The notes under the pieces are model-generated. The model did not search any database and was not told the origin of the DNA. It was given only the letters and a program-made list of their open reading frames with translations. The position numbers and the translations under genes were made by a program. Of a DNA stretch of 64,000 bases, positions 32,976 through 44,575 are shown piece by piece; position 1 is the first letter of the stretch, and the number at the start of each line of letters is the position of its first letter. The DNA is from Purpureocillium takamizusanense (taxonomy: Eukaryota; Ascomycota; Sordariomycetes; Hypocreales; Ophiocordycipitaceae). The stretch covers positions 1,612,001 through 1,676,000 of the forward strand of contig NC_063069.1 of the NCBI RefSeq assembly GCF_022605165.1, read 5' to 3'.

Positions 32976-33999
32976 CTTCTTCTTGTTGCTGCTCGCCCGT
33001 GAGCTGCTGCCGCGGCTGTCAACCCCGCATCCGGTGCGTGTGGTCCCCTGTCCGTTGGGAGCTGCCAGCAACAGTGGGTGTTTGTCTCTCTCTCTTGTCT
33101 CTCCCTCTTACATGGCAGGTATGAAGTAACATAGTAGTGGTAGATGGTGATCGTGGTAGGAACAGCCAGCCAGCAGCCACCCGCACGGTACCCAAAATAG
33201 GTCACGACCTCTGGCACGTAGGCAAGGCACGTACTACGAATACGCAGTAACACTCTTCTACGCACATCCTACCTACCCGCCCGTAGTGTCTTGGTATCTT
33301 AGTAAGGTACCCTACTTATGTACAAAGTAAAGTACTGCTAGGCTAGTAGAATGTCCGTCCGTCCTAGCAGCGGTTGCCAGCGCGTCTCCCCCTCCCCTCT
33401 CCCCTCTCCCCCGCCGAAAGATCGCCAGGACCACTACTGTTATCGCTCCTGCACTGCAGCTCGCCAGATGCAGCAAAGTTGCAGGGGCGGGCGGGGTTGG
33501 GGGACGGAGGGAGGGGGACGCTGATCAACATAGCGCGCGCCGGACGAAGAGGGGAATACTATGCTAGCTACGAACGAGGAGTGGGAGGAGGTGGAGGAGG
33601 GGGAGCGGAGCTTCCTCTCTCTCTCTCAGTCTCACGAAATGGAGCTCCTCGCAGCAGCTCCTTTTTCCTTGCCCGTGTGCGCCCCGTGTCTCTCCTGTCT
33701 CCAACGGCGGCCCGGCCCCAGCGGGGTTTTCGGCTCGCGCGTTCTCTAGGTTGCTCAGGTTGCTCTCTCTGCCAGGCCAGTGCCGTGCCTGGTGCTGGTA
33801 GAGAGGCGCTCCTCCCCCCTCCGCCCGTCTCTTGACCTCATCCGCTCCTCCTCTGGCCCCAAAAGGCGGCCCCGAAGGGGAAACGGGAGGGGACCCAGAA
33901 TATCAATCATCTGCCATCCCCCTCCTCTCTCTGTCGCGCGCGCGCTCTCTACTCTCTGGGGTCCCATAACCCCTCTCCCCCCTTCTCCTTCTTCTCAAC

Positions 34000-34024
34000 T
34001 TCTCTCTCTCTCTCTCTCTCTCTC
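34000..34024. repeat. (TC)n microsatellite in promoter/leader
   Basis: Twelve TC units extend a pyrimidine-rich stretch of several hundred bases on the plus strand, upstream of the 176-aa gene. Pyrimidine tracts of this kind are common next to fungal transcription start sites. Confidence 0.85.
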
Positions 34025-34328
34025 TTACTCTCTTACTCTCTCTCACATATAAACTCTCCCCGCGCGCCTCTCCATCGGCCCATCAATATACCTACGTATA
34101 CTTTGCTCCTCCTTCTATTTTTGGGTATTCATCCTCCCGCATCACCCTGCGATAGCGTCTGCCAGCAGCATGACACGCGCACTCTGCAGCCAGCGAGTCT
34201 CATCCTTAGCATAGCAGCAGCGGCAGCAACAGCAGCCAGATCCCTCCCCGCTCGCCCGCCCACCCCCTCGCCCGCCCACGAAACCGCCGGCCGGCGCGCC
34301 GCGCGGAGAGCGAAGCGAAGTCGACGTC

Positions 34329-34859
34329 ATGGCCAGCCTCCCCTCTCAACACCCCACCCTATCCATCCACCTCTCCGACCTCACCCTCACCCCGCTCATC
34401 ACCTCGTCGTCGTCGCCCTCGCACCTCGACTCCCTCACCTCGCTCACCTCGAGCGCCCTCTCCTCCCAGACCGCCGTCCAGCGCGCTCAGCTCGGCCGCC
34501 CCCAGCGCATCATGGTCGAGTACCCCGACTCCGGCGCCGTCGTCCTCCAGTCGTATCTCGACCCGCCTCAGCCGTCGCCTCCTGCCGCTACTACCCGCAG
34601 CAGGAAGAACTCGTCCGGGCCCCACGGCAAGGACGAGAGGGGCGACGTCTCGGCCAGCGGCAGTGGCGGCGGCGTGAGCGCCCGCTCGGAAGACGCCGCG
34701 CCCATGCTGGTGGGCGTCGTCGTCGCCGGCTCGTCCAACGAGGCCAAGGAGGCCCGGCGCGCGGCCGTCAGGCTGGAGAGGGTCGGGCGGGAGTTCCAAC
34801 GCGAGTGGGCGGCACAGGCGGCGGACCGGACCGCCGACGGAACCCTTGGTCCCGAGTGA
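34329..34859 (+). CDS. Conserved-looking protein of unknown function, 176 aa
   Basis: I do not recognise the family. The ATG is in good context (GTCATGG) after a C/T-rich leader, and the single exon has coding-like third positions. The N-terminal half (LSIHLSDLTLTPLI, a Ser/Thr-rich helix, then RPQRIMVEYPDSGAVVLQSYL) and the C-terminal part (PMLVGVVVAGSS, then EARRAAVRLERVGREFQREW) look structured. They are separated by a disordered Ser/Gly/Arg-rich linker at about residues 78-120. Predicted secondary structure by eye is beta-beta, linker, beta, alpha, which would suit a small roadblock-like or similar adaptor fold, but this is speculation. No signal peptide or transmembrane segment. It converges with transketolase. 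Confidence 0.72.
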   Translation: MASLPSQHPTLSIHLSDLTLTPLITSSSSPSHLDSLTSLTSSALSSQTAVQRAQLGRPQRIMVEYPDSGAVVLQSYLDPPQPSPPAATTRSRKNSSGPHGKDERGDVSASGSGGGVSARSEDAAPMLVGVVVAGSSNEAKEARRAAVRLERVGREFQREWAAQAADRTADGTLGPE

Positions 34860-35323
34860 ACAAGCAATCTCGGGGCGGCGCCAACGGCGCATGCGGGTCC
34901 GGCCTTTCAATGCAATCGGCCAGATCCGACCCTTGACAGATCGAGCAGATCACCAGGTGGCGAAAGTCGATCGAGCAGGGGTATCACAGTACCCGCGTCT
35001 CTCGGCCGGCAGCACCGAGGCTTTATGACACCCCAGGAAACACGCTGCAGCAGTGAATCGACGACATTTAATACAGCATGAGCGTGGAGTCGGTGGTTAA
35101 TGCATCGCTCATCACGGCCGGTCGGTGGCTGGCTATTCAGCTGCAAAAGACTCGATCAATCTTAGAATTCTTGACAACATCTAATTTTTGGTTTCACAAA
35201 AAGTCCTGAGATATCCCCCATGCTCCGTAATCCATCGTCACTGCGTAAAACATTCGCCCAAAATCCACAATCGGCCGCCTGCTTCTTGGAAGAGCGACTG
35301 CCGACGAGCATCGTCCTGGCAAT
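34860..35323. other. Convergent 3' region between the 176-aa gene and transketolase
   Basis: This 464-bp stretch lies between two converging stop codons, so it presumably holds both 3' UTRs. No additional gene was seen. Confidence 0.5.
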
Positions 35324-37757
35324 CTAGATGTGCTGCTGGAACGCACGGTTGATGGGAGAGCGGACGTTGGGGACGTCCTTCCAGAAGTCGACAGTGGCGA
35401 CGGCACGCTTGGAGATGCCCTCGGGAGTGAACTCGAACTTCTTGTAGACGTCCTTGTAGGCACCGGAAGCGCCGAAGCGGTTGATGCCAAACTGCTCGTG
35501 CGTGTAGCGCTCCCAGCCCATGGTGCTCATGACCTCAACGGACAGCGCAGGGATGCCGTCGGGCAGGACCGACAGCCTGTACTCCTTGGACTGAGCGTCG
35601 AATACCTCAAAGCAAGGCATCGAGACGATGCGAGCCTTGATGTTGTGCTTCTCCGCCAAGTACTTGGCGGCGTCGACGCAGATGCCAACCTCAGAGCCGG
35701 TGGAGACGAGGGTGATGTTGGCGCCCTCAACCTCGTGCAGGACGTAGCCGCCCTTGATGGCCTTCTCGATGGTGGAACCCTCGAGCTGCGGCAGGTTCTG
35801 GCGCGACAGAGCCAGGATGCTGGGGGTGTGCTTGGACGTCAGGGCAACGTAGTAAGCAGCGCTGGTCTCGTTGCCGTCAGCCGGGCGCCAGACCATGCAG
35901 TTGGGGAGGGCACGGAAGTGGGCCAGCGTCTCGATGGGCTGGTGGGTAGGGCCGTCCTCGCCGAGGCCGATGGAGTCGTGGGTGGCGACCCAGAGGGCGC
36001 GGACCTGCGACAGAGCCGACAGGCGGACGGCACCGGCAGCGTACGAGACGAAGTTGAGGAAGGTGCCGCCATAGGGCAGGATGGTGCCGTACGCGGCCAG
36101 GCCATTCATGATGGCGCCCATGGCGTGCTCACGGACACCGTAGCGGACGTAGCGGCCGCTGTAGTCGCCAAGGCCAGTCGCCTCGGGCTGGAAATCGACG
36201 GCGGTCTTCCAGCGCGTCAGGTTGGAGCCGGTAAGATCGGCAGAGCCACCAAAGAGCTCGGGGACAGCCGCCTCAATCTTGGAGAGGACAGTCTCAGACA
36301 GCTTGCGCGAGGCAACGGCCGGGTCGGAAGGAGTGTACGTGGGCAGGTTCTTCTCCCAGCCCTCGGGCAGATCGCTCTTGAGACGGCGCTGCAGGTCAGC
36401 GTGCTCCTTGGGGAACTCCTTGGCGTACTTGTCCAAGAGCGAGTTCCACTGCTTCTCAGCCTCGGCGCCATCCGCGGAGTGCTTGTGGTACATGTCGTAG
36501 ACCTCCTTGGGGACGGCGAAGGACTCGTCGGGGTTGAAGCCCCACTTCTGCTTGAGCTGCTTGATGTCGTCGGCCTTGAGGGGCGAGCCGTGGACACCGT
36601 GGGTGCCCTGCTGGAGAGAGCCAAAGCCAATGATGGTCTTGAGCTTGATCAGGCTGGGCTTGTCCGTGACCTTCTTGGCTTCGTTGATGGCGGCCTCGAT
36701 GCCGGCGAGGTCGTCGTTGCCGTCCTCGACAGTGACGACATGCCAGCCGTAGGCCTCATAGCGCTTGGCGACATCCTCAGTGAAAGCACAGTTGGTGTCG
36801 CCGTCAATGGAAATGTGGTTGTCGTCCCAGATGCAGATGAGGTTTCCGAGCTGGAGGTGGCCAGCCAGGGACGAAGCCTCGCTAGAAACACCCTCCATCA
36901 GGCAGCCGTCACCGAGGAAGCAGTAGGTGTGGTTGTCTACGACGTCGAAGCCGGGCTTGTTAAAGGTGGCAGCGGTGTGGGCCTGAGCCATGGCGAGACC
37001 GACGGCGTTGCAGACACCTTGGCCCAGGGGACCAGTGGTCACCTCAATGCCCGGAGTGTCATGGGCCTCAGGGTGGCCGGGGGTGATGCTGTCCACACTC
37101 TGTGAGGCTGTCAGCGGTGCGGCCGAGCGCTGTTGTCATGAATGAAGATGTGCGTACCCGGAAGGCCTTGAGGTCATCGATGGAGAGTGCGTAGCCGAAA
37201 AGGTGAAGGAGAGCATACTGCAGCATGCAGCCGTGGCCGTTGCTGTTTCGCAACCAACGTCAGAGGAAAAAGTCTCCTGCTGTCGATCCGCCCGATCAAG
37301 GGGCGCATTGAGAGGAGCAAACTCACGAGAGCACGAAACGATCCCGATTCAGCCACTTGGGGTTTTTGGGGTTGAATTTCATGAACTTGTTGAAGAGGAC
37401 GTGGGCGACGGGAGCCATGCCCCTGTGACGGCGGGGTCAGCGGATGCGTCGGTGTCGCGGGGAGGGACGAGGAGGGCAACTCACATGGGCGCACCAGGGT
37501 GGCCGGAGTTGGCATTGAAAGTGGCATCCGCCTGTGCAACCAAGTCGTCAGCTCACTGTTCGATCCTGTCCTGTCGCCGTTTCCCCCGCCTCTCGCGAGG
37601 TACACGCAATGTTGAGGCGAACTCAACAACATTTGCATCCCGCAACGCGTGGCGGGGCTGACGGAAGCTCTCATGGCATGGCGGGGTAGTAGTGAGGACG
37701 TACCGCCAGCAGGCGGATGGTGTTGATCGCCTTTGTGTCAACCTCAGTGTAAGCCAT
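35324..37757 (-). CDS. TKL1: Transketolase
   Basis: This thiamine-diphosphate enzyme of the non-oxidative pentose phosphate pathway transfers two-carbon units between ketose donors and aldose acceptors. Five exons (37757-37704, 37531-37485, 37422-37327, 37242-37158, 37099-35324) give 685 aa, exactly the usual length. The N-terminus [18 protein letters not shown] and the [12 protein letters not shown] and [14 protein letters not shown] blocks are recovered only after splicing. The ThDP motif starts at [15 protein letters not shown] (GDG with the following Asn in DDNHISIDG). Also visible are HGVHGSPL, the transketolase signature GEDGPTHQP and the acceptor-binding [11 protein letters not shown] neighbourhood. 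The first four introns cluster in the first 660 bp, and the last exon is long. The opposite strand carries an open frame over almost all of that exon, explained by codon bias. Confidence 0.96.
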
Positions 37758-38898
37758 GGTGCCGGTCTTCGTTTAATGCGGTTCTAATGGGAGGAAGGGA
37801 AGGCAAAGCGAGAGGGAGGGGGTATATGGGTTTGTACGAGGGAAGGAGGAAAATTGAGAAAGGAGGAGAAGGTTGAGGAGGACAGGGTCAAGCTCAGCGG
37901 TTTTTTTGGGGGGATGGTTTGCTTCTGAGGGGTTATGTCATGGATGGATGGGAAATGGCGAGGTGGGAGGCAGAGCGGTGGGGTGGGCAGGCGGTTCCAG
38001 TGGGCAACGGAGCCCCGCTAGGCACGGTTGCCGGATGAGGTGGATGCCCGTGAGCAGGAACGCCGGGGGCCTGGGCAATCAATCATACGAAAGGAAGTAG
38101 CAGTACATGCAACGCCTGCCGGGCTACGTCCTCAAGGCGCGATGATGGTGGGCAAAGTGGAGGAGAGAGTGGCAGGGGCAGAAGCAGATACGGTATCTGG
38201 TACCTAAGGTAAGCGTGCTACTGAAGCAGCACGTTGAGAGCGCGGCCAGGCAAGTGGCCGGAGCGCAGGTATCCGGGGCATGGGCGCGGGACACAGCACC
38301 TCATCAGTCGGCGACCTGTAGTACATCTACTGGCAGTGAGTGAACAGTCCTGCAGTCCGCTAGACAGGAGGTACTAATGAATTGTACCTAAGTAGGTGCC
38401 GCCTCGGGAAGAGAGTGCCCGGGCGCCCTGTTTGTTAGAGACCTGTGCGTCCCTCGAAGGCTTCAGGTTCTCTTCTGCATATGTCAGGTTGCCGAGCGCA
38501 CGGGCACGGGGGCCAGCCGCCACACGCCGTCGCCGTCAAACCACTTGTCCTACCAAAACGATGGATAGGATGATGACCATACTAATTATCCGTGCAAGAA
38601 CCACCTGCGCCCGTAACCGGGCGTCATGCCATCCTCCATCCCTCCCAAGCCTCCATCGAACCTACCTCGGGCACCCCCCTTTGTGAATTTTTAACTGGGC
38701 CCGGTGCCCCTCCATCCCGCCTGCTGGGAGCCCGCCATGCCCACAGCGGTTGCGATAGCGGCCAGTGAAGTTGACATGAGGCAAAAGTCTGCCCAGGATT
38801 GACGCAATGCGCCCCGAGCGGGCCCCAGTTTAGATCCGCATCGTTCCGTCATTATGGGTTTCGCGCTGGAGCGCCCAAACGGTAGCATGACCGACGAT

Positions 38899-38923
38899 GG
38901 CGGCGGCGGCGGCGGCGGCGGCA
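38899..38923. repeat. GGC trinucleotide tract
   Basis: About eight GGC units in intergenic DNA, followed by AGCGGC. Confidence 0.8.
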
Positions 38924-39677
38924 GCGGCAACGACGGGAAGGTGAAGAAACGAACCCGTGATGGGGGGTAAGATGAAGATGGAACAGAAGCAACTTCCGTC
39001 TCGCTGCCACGTCGACATGTCATGTCCCCCGTGGCGTGAGCTGCGACAGCGTCGTCGGCTACTCAGCATTACCAACCAACCCTCTGAGTTGCAGCTGCTA
39101 CCAAGAGTGCATGCTTCGCAGTGACCAGCTAGTTACCTTATCAACGCAACACAACCTGTAGCTGCTGCCGAGTACCGACCGCCCGTGCCGGGGATGTCGG
39201 TGGTGCCGTCCGAGCAGTGACGTCGTTATGCCTCCAGTTTTATTGGGTACTGACACGGAGACGGACATGATTTGCGGCCTGGCTTGCCATTGCGGCTTTT
39301 TCACTCCTTGTTCTTCAAACCACTCGTTTCGGATTCATGGTTTCAACGGGCAACTGTGCGGTGCTCGAGAGTTCCGCAACGAAAGCTCGATAGCACAACA
39401 ACGATGGCGGGGTTGTTGCTGACGACTGTGACCGTGACTGTGGGTGTGGGTGTGGGTGTGCCTGTTCGGCGGGGGCCTCGAGCCAATCTGCCGGGCCTGA
39501 CGGCGAAACGGACGACAGTGCTCCGAAGGACCACCATTTATTTAGTCAACGCGCCGCCCGTACTGGAGTGGAACAATCATCCGGGCATGGCACTTGTGCA
39601 CCGGAAATCTGCAGACGCACGAGTAGGAGGAGCACGGGAGCTCCGGGCTTGGACGCCGGCCGCGTTGGTCTCGAATG

Positions 39678-39710
39678 CCCGCCCGTCCGCCCGCCCGCCC
39701 GCTCGCCCGC
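39678..39710. repeat. CCCG tetranucleotide tract
   Basis: Imperfect (CCCG)n with two T substitutions, intergenic. A similar GGGC tract occurs at 50216-50238, so this class of tetranucleotide run appears twice in the window. Confidence 0.75.
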
Positions 39711-40306
39711 CAAACTGACCCAGAGCCATTGGACGGCCAGCGATCTGGTTGGTAACTCCCAAGGTTTGGGGGTCGAGCCACTCATCTTTTCGGTGTAGTA
39801 GTTGCGACATCTCATGGCTGCGGAGGTGCTCGAACCGACACGAGGCCGACTTCCTGTGATCACGCCAGTCGGGCCGCCCGTGGGGAGCCATTCCATGCGC
39901 GCCGGCCCATTGTGCCTTGTTGCTGTGCCTGACGGGGGTGGGCATTGTGCGAGAAATAGGCACTTGCGCATTGAAAGCATGCAAACCGAGTCAGTAGTGA
40001 ACGCCTACTCTCCTGGCATCTGGCGATGGGGGAATAATCTTGGGTGCTGGCGACGATAGCCTACCTAATTGGGCCTTGCAGCGGCTTCAGGTGTTGAGGC
40101 GCCCATGGTCGAAAAAAAAAAGCCAAGGCAGCCGGTTGGCGGATTTTTTTTTGTCGCCGAACGGGAAAACGGGAACCTACACCAACGTCCAGCCAAACTG
40201 AGAGAACCCAGATGAGGCATGTAGCCGCCGGGCAGCGCCTCATCTGTTGTACAGCCCATCAAACCCCCAAGAGAAAACCGGCGGACGCGCCCGGTTACCC
40301 CGAGCC

Positions 40307-41506
40307 ATGGGCGGCCGATCGACGGCGTCCAAACGGAAGCCGGTTGCCCCGGCCGGCGACACTGGACGACAGGTAGCCGCCGCTGACAACCCCGAGGCCG
40401 ACAACAAGCTACGGAAGCACCAGCAGCGGCTGCTCAATGTCTTCTCCGACGCATTCGCCGCCGTGCTGGCCCGCGACAGCCTCCCGACCATCCTGCAGGA
40501 GATCAAGCGGGCGCTGTACAACCGCGACTTTGCCGTTGCCTTTGGCCGCCAGGACTACCTCGAGGCCTATGCCGCGCGATGGAGCCCGACGCGTGCGCTG
40601 TGCTACGCCGCCGTCTTCCGGGCCATTGGGGACCATCTCGATGCCCTCGCTGTGGAAGCGGAGGTGGCGGCGTCTGATGATGATGTCGAGGCTACGTCGT
40701 CCCTACCGCCGCGAGGTGCTGCTGCTGCCGCAGACGGGGAGGGCGAGGAGGGGCCGAGATCTTCGGACAGCGGTGACGGCGAGGCGTCCCCTTCCGCGGG
40801 ACGACGACGACGACGACGCCGCCTGAGGATGTTGTGCTTTGGAGGCTGTGCCGCCGAGCACGTCGCCTTTGCCTCACACCTTTGCGAGACGGGCTCGCGC
40901 GGCGACCTCACCCTCGTCGACTCGGCGCCGTGGTCCGAGACGGCGTCCCTGCTGCAGCGGCAGCTCACCTCGCCCCCTCCGCTGTCCAAGTACGCCTCGG
41001 CGGCCGCCCGCGCCGCCAACGCGGCCGCCAACATCGTCGACGCCGCGCAGCTGCGCTTCGCCTTCTGCCAGGCCGACGCCCTGTCTCTGGGGAGGGACCG
41101 GCTCGCTGACCTGGTCGGCGCGCAGCGGCGCGGGAACCCTACCCCCCTCGTCGTCACCCTCATGTTCACCCTCAACGAGCTGTACACGGACGGCGGCATC
41201 GGCAAGACGACGAGGTTCCTGCGGCTGCTGGGCGAGGTGCTCCCCGGCGGGAGCCTGCTGCTCGTCGTGGACAGCCCGGGCAGCTACTCTGAGGCGGCGG
41301 TGGGCAAGGAGAAGAAAAAGTATCCCATGCAGTGGCTGTTGAACCACACCCTGCTTGGCACCGAGACTGCGGGCTACACGTGGGAAAGTATCGAGTCGGA
41401 GGATTCCGTCTGGTTCAGGCTACCGGACGGCCTGGATTATCCCATCCAGCTGGAGAATATGAGATATCAGATGCACCTCTACAGGATACACAGGCCAGAG
41501 TCATAG
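40307..41506 (+). CDS. BMT6: Probable 25S rRNA (uridine-N3)-methyltransferase, BMT6-like
   Basis: A single exon encodes 399 aa. The ATG at 40307 sits in GAGCCATGG. The frame continues upstream to 40247 but has no ATG there. The N-terminal basic segment (STASKRKP) suits nucleolar import. The block LRKHQQRLLNVFSDAF, then LPTILQEIKRALYNRDF and WSPTRALCYAAVF, is characteristic of fungal BMT6 proteins. A SAM-binding Rossmann motif begins at MLCFGGCAAEHVAF, and a later strand with PLVVTLMFTLNELY corresponds to the post-motif region. An acidic, Arg-rich low-complexity insertion (about residues 125-175) ends in RRRRRRR. Family role: N3-methylation of uridine in large-subunit rRNA using SAM. The fold is clear; the exact target uridine rests on family assignment. 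Confidence 0.78.
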   Translation: MGGRSTASKRKPVAPAGDTGRQVAAADNPEADNKLRKHQQRLLNVFSDAFAAVLARDSLPTILQEIKRALYNRDFAVAFGRQDYLEAYAARWSPTRALCYAAVFRAIGDHLDALAVEAEVAASDDDVEATSSLPPRGAAAAADGEGEEGPRSSDSGDGEASPSAGRRRRRRRLRMLCFGGCAAEHVAFASHLCETGSRGDLTLVDSAPWSETASLLQRQLTSPPPLSKYASAAARAANAAANIVDAAQLRFAFCQADALSLGRDRLADLVGAQRRGNPTPLVVTLMFTLNELYTDGGIGKTTRFLRLLGEVLPGGSLLLVVDSPGSYSEAAVGKEKKKYPMQWLLNHTLLGTETAGYTWESIESEDSVWFRLPDGLDYPIQLENMRYQMHLYRIHRPES

Positions 41507-41617
41507 CGTCATTCAATATGACAAATGAAAGATATGTTGATGCGTTTGTCAATCAAAAAGTCCTGCTCAGGTGTTCGAGTGTCACGTAAGAATGTATATC
41601 TAGGTATACAGGTATCA

Positions 41618-44575
41618 TCATGCCCACACCAGCTTCTTGATCGAGTGACCCAGCTGCTCTAGCAGGCCTGTGTTCTTCTTGGCCGCCTCCAGCGAAATGA
41701 TGTCCCCCTTCTCAATGATGCTCTTGGGTTCCTCCCCCTCCTTGCGCAAATGGAGCTCTAGTGCTAAGCGCTCAATTTCGGCGCATATCGTGACCACCTG
41801 TTGGAGCTCGGTCTGTTGCGGTCCGCCCTCCGACTCGTGCACCGACGACGCCATGTAGGGTGCCTTGAACGCCAGCTTCCGGATAGCAGGCGTCCTAGAC
41901 TTGCCGGAGAAGAAGTTGGCGAAGCCGCTCTGCCTGCTGGATCCGTCACTGCTTTGCGAGCTCGACTTGGGCCCAATCTCCCCGCGTGTCGAGAGCGTTC
42001 GCGTGTTCGTTCTCGTGATGTTGCTCTTGCCCGGCTGGTACTCGACCACGAACCCTACGTTTCGCATCTCGTCCATGTGAGCCGGTGCGACAGTTGAGGT
42101 TATGTACATGCCAAACTTGATGTGCACGACGTTGCCGAGATGGACTCGCTCAAATGACGACACCTTTTCCAGGTCCCAGTCGACACGGCACAGGTAGAGA
42201 GCTACATCGGTAAGAAGCAGCACAACGTCCTCCATGGGCCAAGATTTGACGACGTCTGGGCCATTGGGGCTGATGAGCACCCACCCGCCGTGAACCTCCT
42301 CGTTGGCGTCGGCGACCACCCGTTTCTGACACAGGTCGATGGCTCGCTGCCTCATCCTAGAGATCGACACTGCAGGGTCCTTTGTCATCATGTCGGATTC
42401 AAACTCGTCAAACACATTAGCCGTGACGTTTCCTAGGAGAAAGTCGATGGCAGCTTGACTGAAGTAGTCGTTGACCATGCTGTCAATGAGTCAGCGTCAA
42501 GTCCTCCGCAGGCATGGATAAATCCTAACGCACCCGTTATAGAAGCGAGCGAGCGAGAGGCCGAGGTCATTCAGAGCTCCTCGGTAGTCTCTCTTCCTCG
42601 TCCGTGTGTAGTCACCTTTCATCGCGGCGGTTGAGGCATATTGCTTCGAGACTGCATCCCCGTTGTCGGCCCAGAGAGTGTTGAACCATGCAGTCTCCTG
42701 GTCGAGCTGGGCGCTCATATCAATCCCGTCTTCTCTCAATTGAAGGTCAAGCATGTGCTTTGCAAACGAACTCTGGCACACGTTGGTACGATCCAGACAG
42801 TCCATGCAGTTGGTCCGGAGGATGCCATTCTGCTTCTGAGATACGGCGCCGTCTTGCTTGGTGGTGCTACCAAAGTCCTCCAGCCTGCCCCGAAGCTTGA
42901 GTAACAGGTGGTTGACGTTCTCAAACTTCATCCCACGACATGCTTGATGAAAGTCAAACCATTCAAAGGGTATCGCCAAGCCGCCCAATGCTTCATTGTT
43001 GAGACGTTCAATGTTCGTTTGGTATTGAGTCCCAATCGGCTCTTCAATTCCGTGTTTCTCGACAAGATTGACTACTTGGAGTGCTCCATACGTACGCATC
43101 AGCTTTTCGAAATGGCGCTTGCATGCTTTGTAATTCGTTTCTGTTGAGTGCTGCAACACCGGAACTGGCTTCAGCGAATATGCAGACTGAGTAAAGAAGA
43201 GCGGTATGCTTCCCCTAATCTGCAGGAACGAATGTATGGGGGTGGTGTCGTCCCAGGTCGGTGACGACAGGATCTGTTCGGTTTCAACCATGTTTGCCGT
43301 GTTACCAGCCTCGTCTACACCGCGACGAAGATACCGAAGCCCAGCTCGCCGGGTCGATCGCCGAGAAATGAGCGTTATGAGGCACTTCCTTTCCGAAGGC
43401 CTCAGATCCAACGAGTCTCGAGTCTTGCCGGACGGTGGGGAGCTCGGCAAGGAGCCAGAGGCTGAAAGACTGCTCATCTCAAGCGAGTCTGCGGTCGGGT
43501 CATCGTGCTGCGGGGGTTGACTGTCCACCACAAACGTGCGTTGCCCGATGAAGCCTTGCATGAGCGGCAGAGCCAACGCGTCCTGGCCCGTCTCTATGAA
43601 AGGTTGCATAATATGTCGGTTCCAGAAAAAGGTGCTGTCGACCTGCGAGTAGAGCGGCGCGTCCGTCCTTGGAACAAACGAGTCTTGCGCAAGGCTGCGT
43701 GTGAGATCAACGTCGTAGGAGAAGTAGAAACTTCGTGAAGAGCCGAAGAGAACTTTGACGGTCTGCAGAAGCTTTGGGAGCAGTGCTGAGACGGGTACCG
43801 GCTCGGCCATGCCGTCTTTGACAGGGCCCTTGGCAACGGAAGATGCTGCCGAGTCGGTGGTACCGGGCGTATCAACGTCAGGTGAAGAGACGCTCATTCC
43901 CATGTTGCGCCTCTGGTCCATAGTCCACCCACTACGACTGAACCAGCTTTGCGCGAACCTCCCATAGCTCCCTCTCCGGCGCATGACGTCTTCTGCCACA
44001 CTGCTCCGCTTGGACTGCGACTGGGGTCGTGGCTCTTTGTCGGCGGCGGCAGCAGCATCGTCAATGTCGTCGGAGGTGCCACTAGGAATCTCGACATCCT
44101 CGTCGCTGCTCTCCTCGCCATCGCCCGATGTCTGTGCGGACCGGCCGCGTAGTTGACTTGCTGTCCGTTTGATGGACTCCTCGGCGTCTGTCCGGGTGTG
44201 GCAGGGCGTGACAGCCACGTCTGTCACGACGTAGACTGGAAACCCAAAGATCTGCGCCACCTGTTGTCGTCGAGTAATAGTGACCAGATAGCTGAGCTTA
44301 GACACCGTGATCAAGCCTGCGGCGTGGTATCGTCAGCATTGCCGAGCTATACTCGGAGACGGACGGGAAATATGACCTATTACACCAAAGGCCTCGAAGG
44401 ACGACTCAGGCTTCGAAACGTCGGGCAACTGGTCCCAAGGCACGGCGGAGACGATCGAGTCGCCAAAGTGTACCCGGACGGGCAAAGATGGCCTCTGCCC
44501 TTTGGATGAGAGGGGCTGGATGATGAGACCGTCAATGGCAGCACATATGATGACTTTGCGGGCGACGCCGGGCAT
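41618..44575 (-). CDS. SAC-domain phosphoinositide phosphatase with hSac2 domain (INPP5F-like)
   Basis: Three exons (44575-44377, 44316-42534, 42479-41618) join to about 947 aa. The catalytic CX5R(T/S) motif is present as RTNCMDCLDRTNV, with Cys at about residue 570 and Arg six residues later. The SAC domain is interrupted by an acidic/Ser-rich insertion around residues 110-200, which contains a KRSSVAEDVMRRRGS segment that looks phosphorylatable. The C-terminal exon contains the hSac2 domain (VHGGWVLISPNGPDVVKSWP; VHLGNVVHIKFGMYI) and a predicted coiled segment near the end. Characterised INPP5F/Sac2 proteins remove the 4-phosphate from phosphoinositides on endosomes. The start MPGVARKVIICAAIDGLIIQ is inferred; an earlier start is possible. 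Only 111 bp separate its stop from that of BMT6. Confidence 0.9.

Larger units (their letters stand above)
29901..34328. other. 4.4-kb gene-free divergent interval
   Basis: This lies between the Btz gene (minus) and the 176-aa gene (plus), so it carries both promoters. No reading frame resembles a known protein. Structure includes a GGT tract (30376-30408), GTT tract (32958-32975), GTACGAAGTA (32652-32661), TACCTA motifs (near 30135 and 33270), TTAGTAA near 33298, CCCCTC runs (33388-33412) and a C/T-rich leader ending in a (TC)n tract at 34000-34024. A TATAAA-like element (about 34048) precedes the 176-aa gene by roughly 280 bp. Confidence 0.55.
37758..40306. promoter_or_regulatory. Divergent intergenic region TKL1/BMT6
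   Basis: This 2.5-kb region with no supportable gene carries the transketolase promoter (a purine-rich tract at 37780-37890, which reads C/T-rich on the gene strand) and the BMT6 promoter. It includes GTACCTAAGGTA-like motifs near 38200 and 38383, a GGC tract (38899-38923) and a CCCG/CCGC tract (39678-39710). Two A/T homopolymer runs lie at 40110-40120 and 40145-40153. Confidence 0.5.

Noticed and set aside
35330..37105. 591-codon open frame antisense to transketolase
   Set aside because: It mirrors the long coding exon. Strong GC-ending codon preference removes stops from the opposite strand. The translation is Val/Gly/Asp/Leu-rich with no domain.
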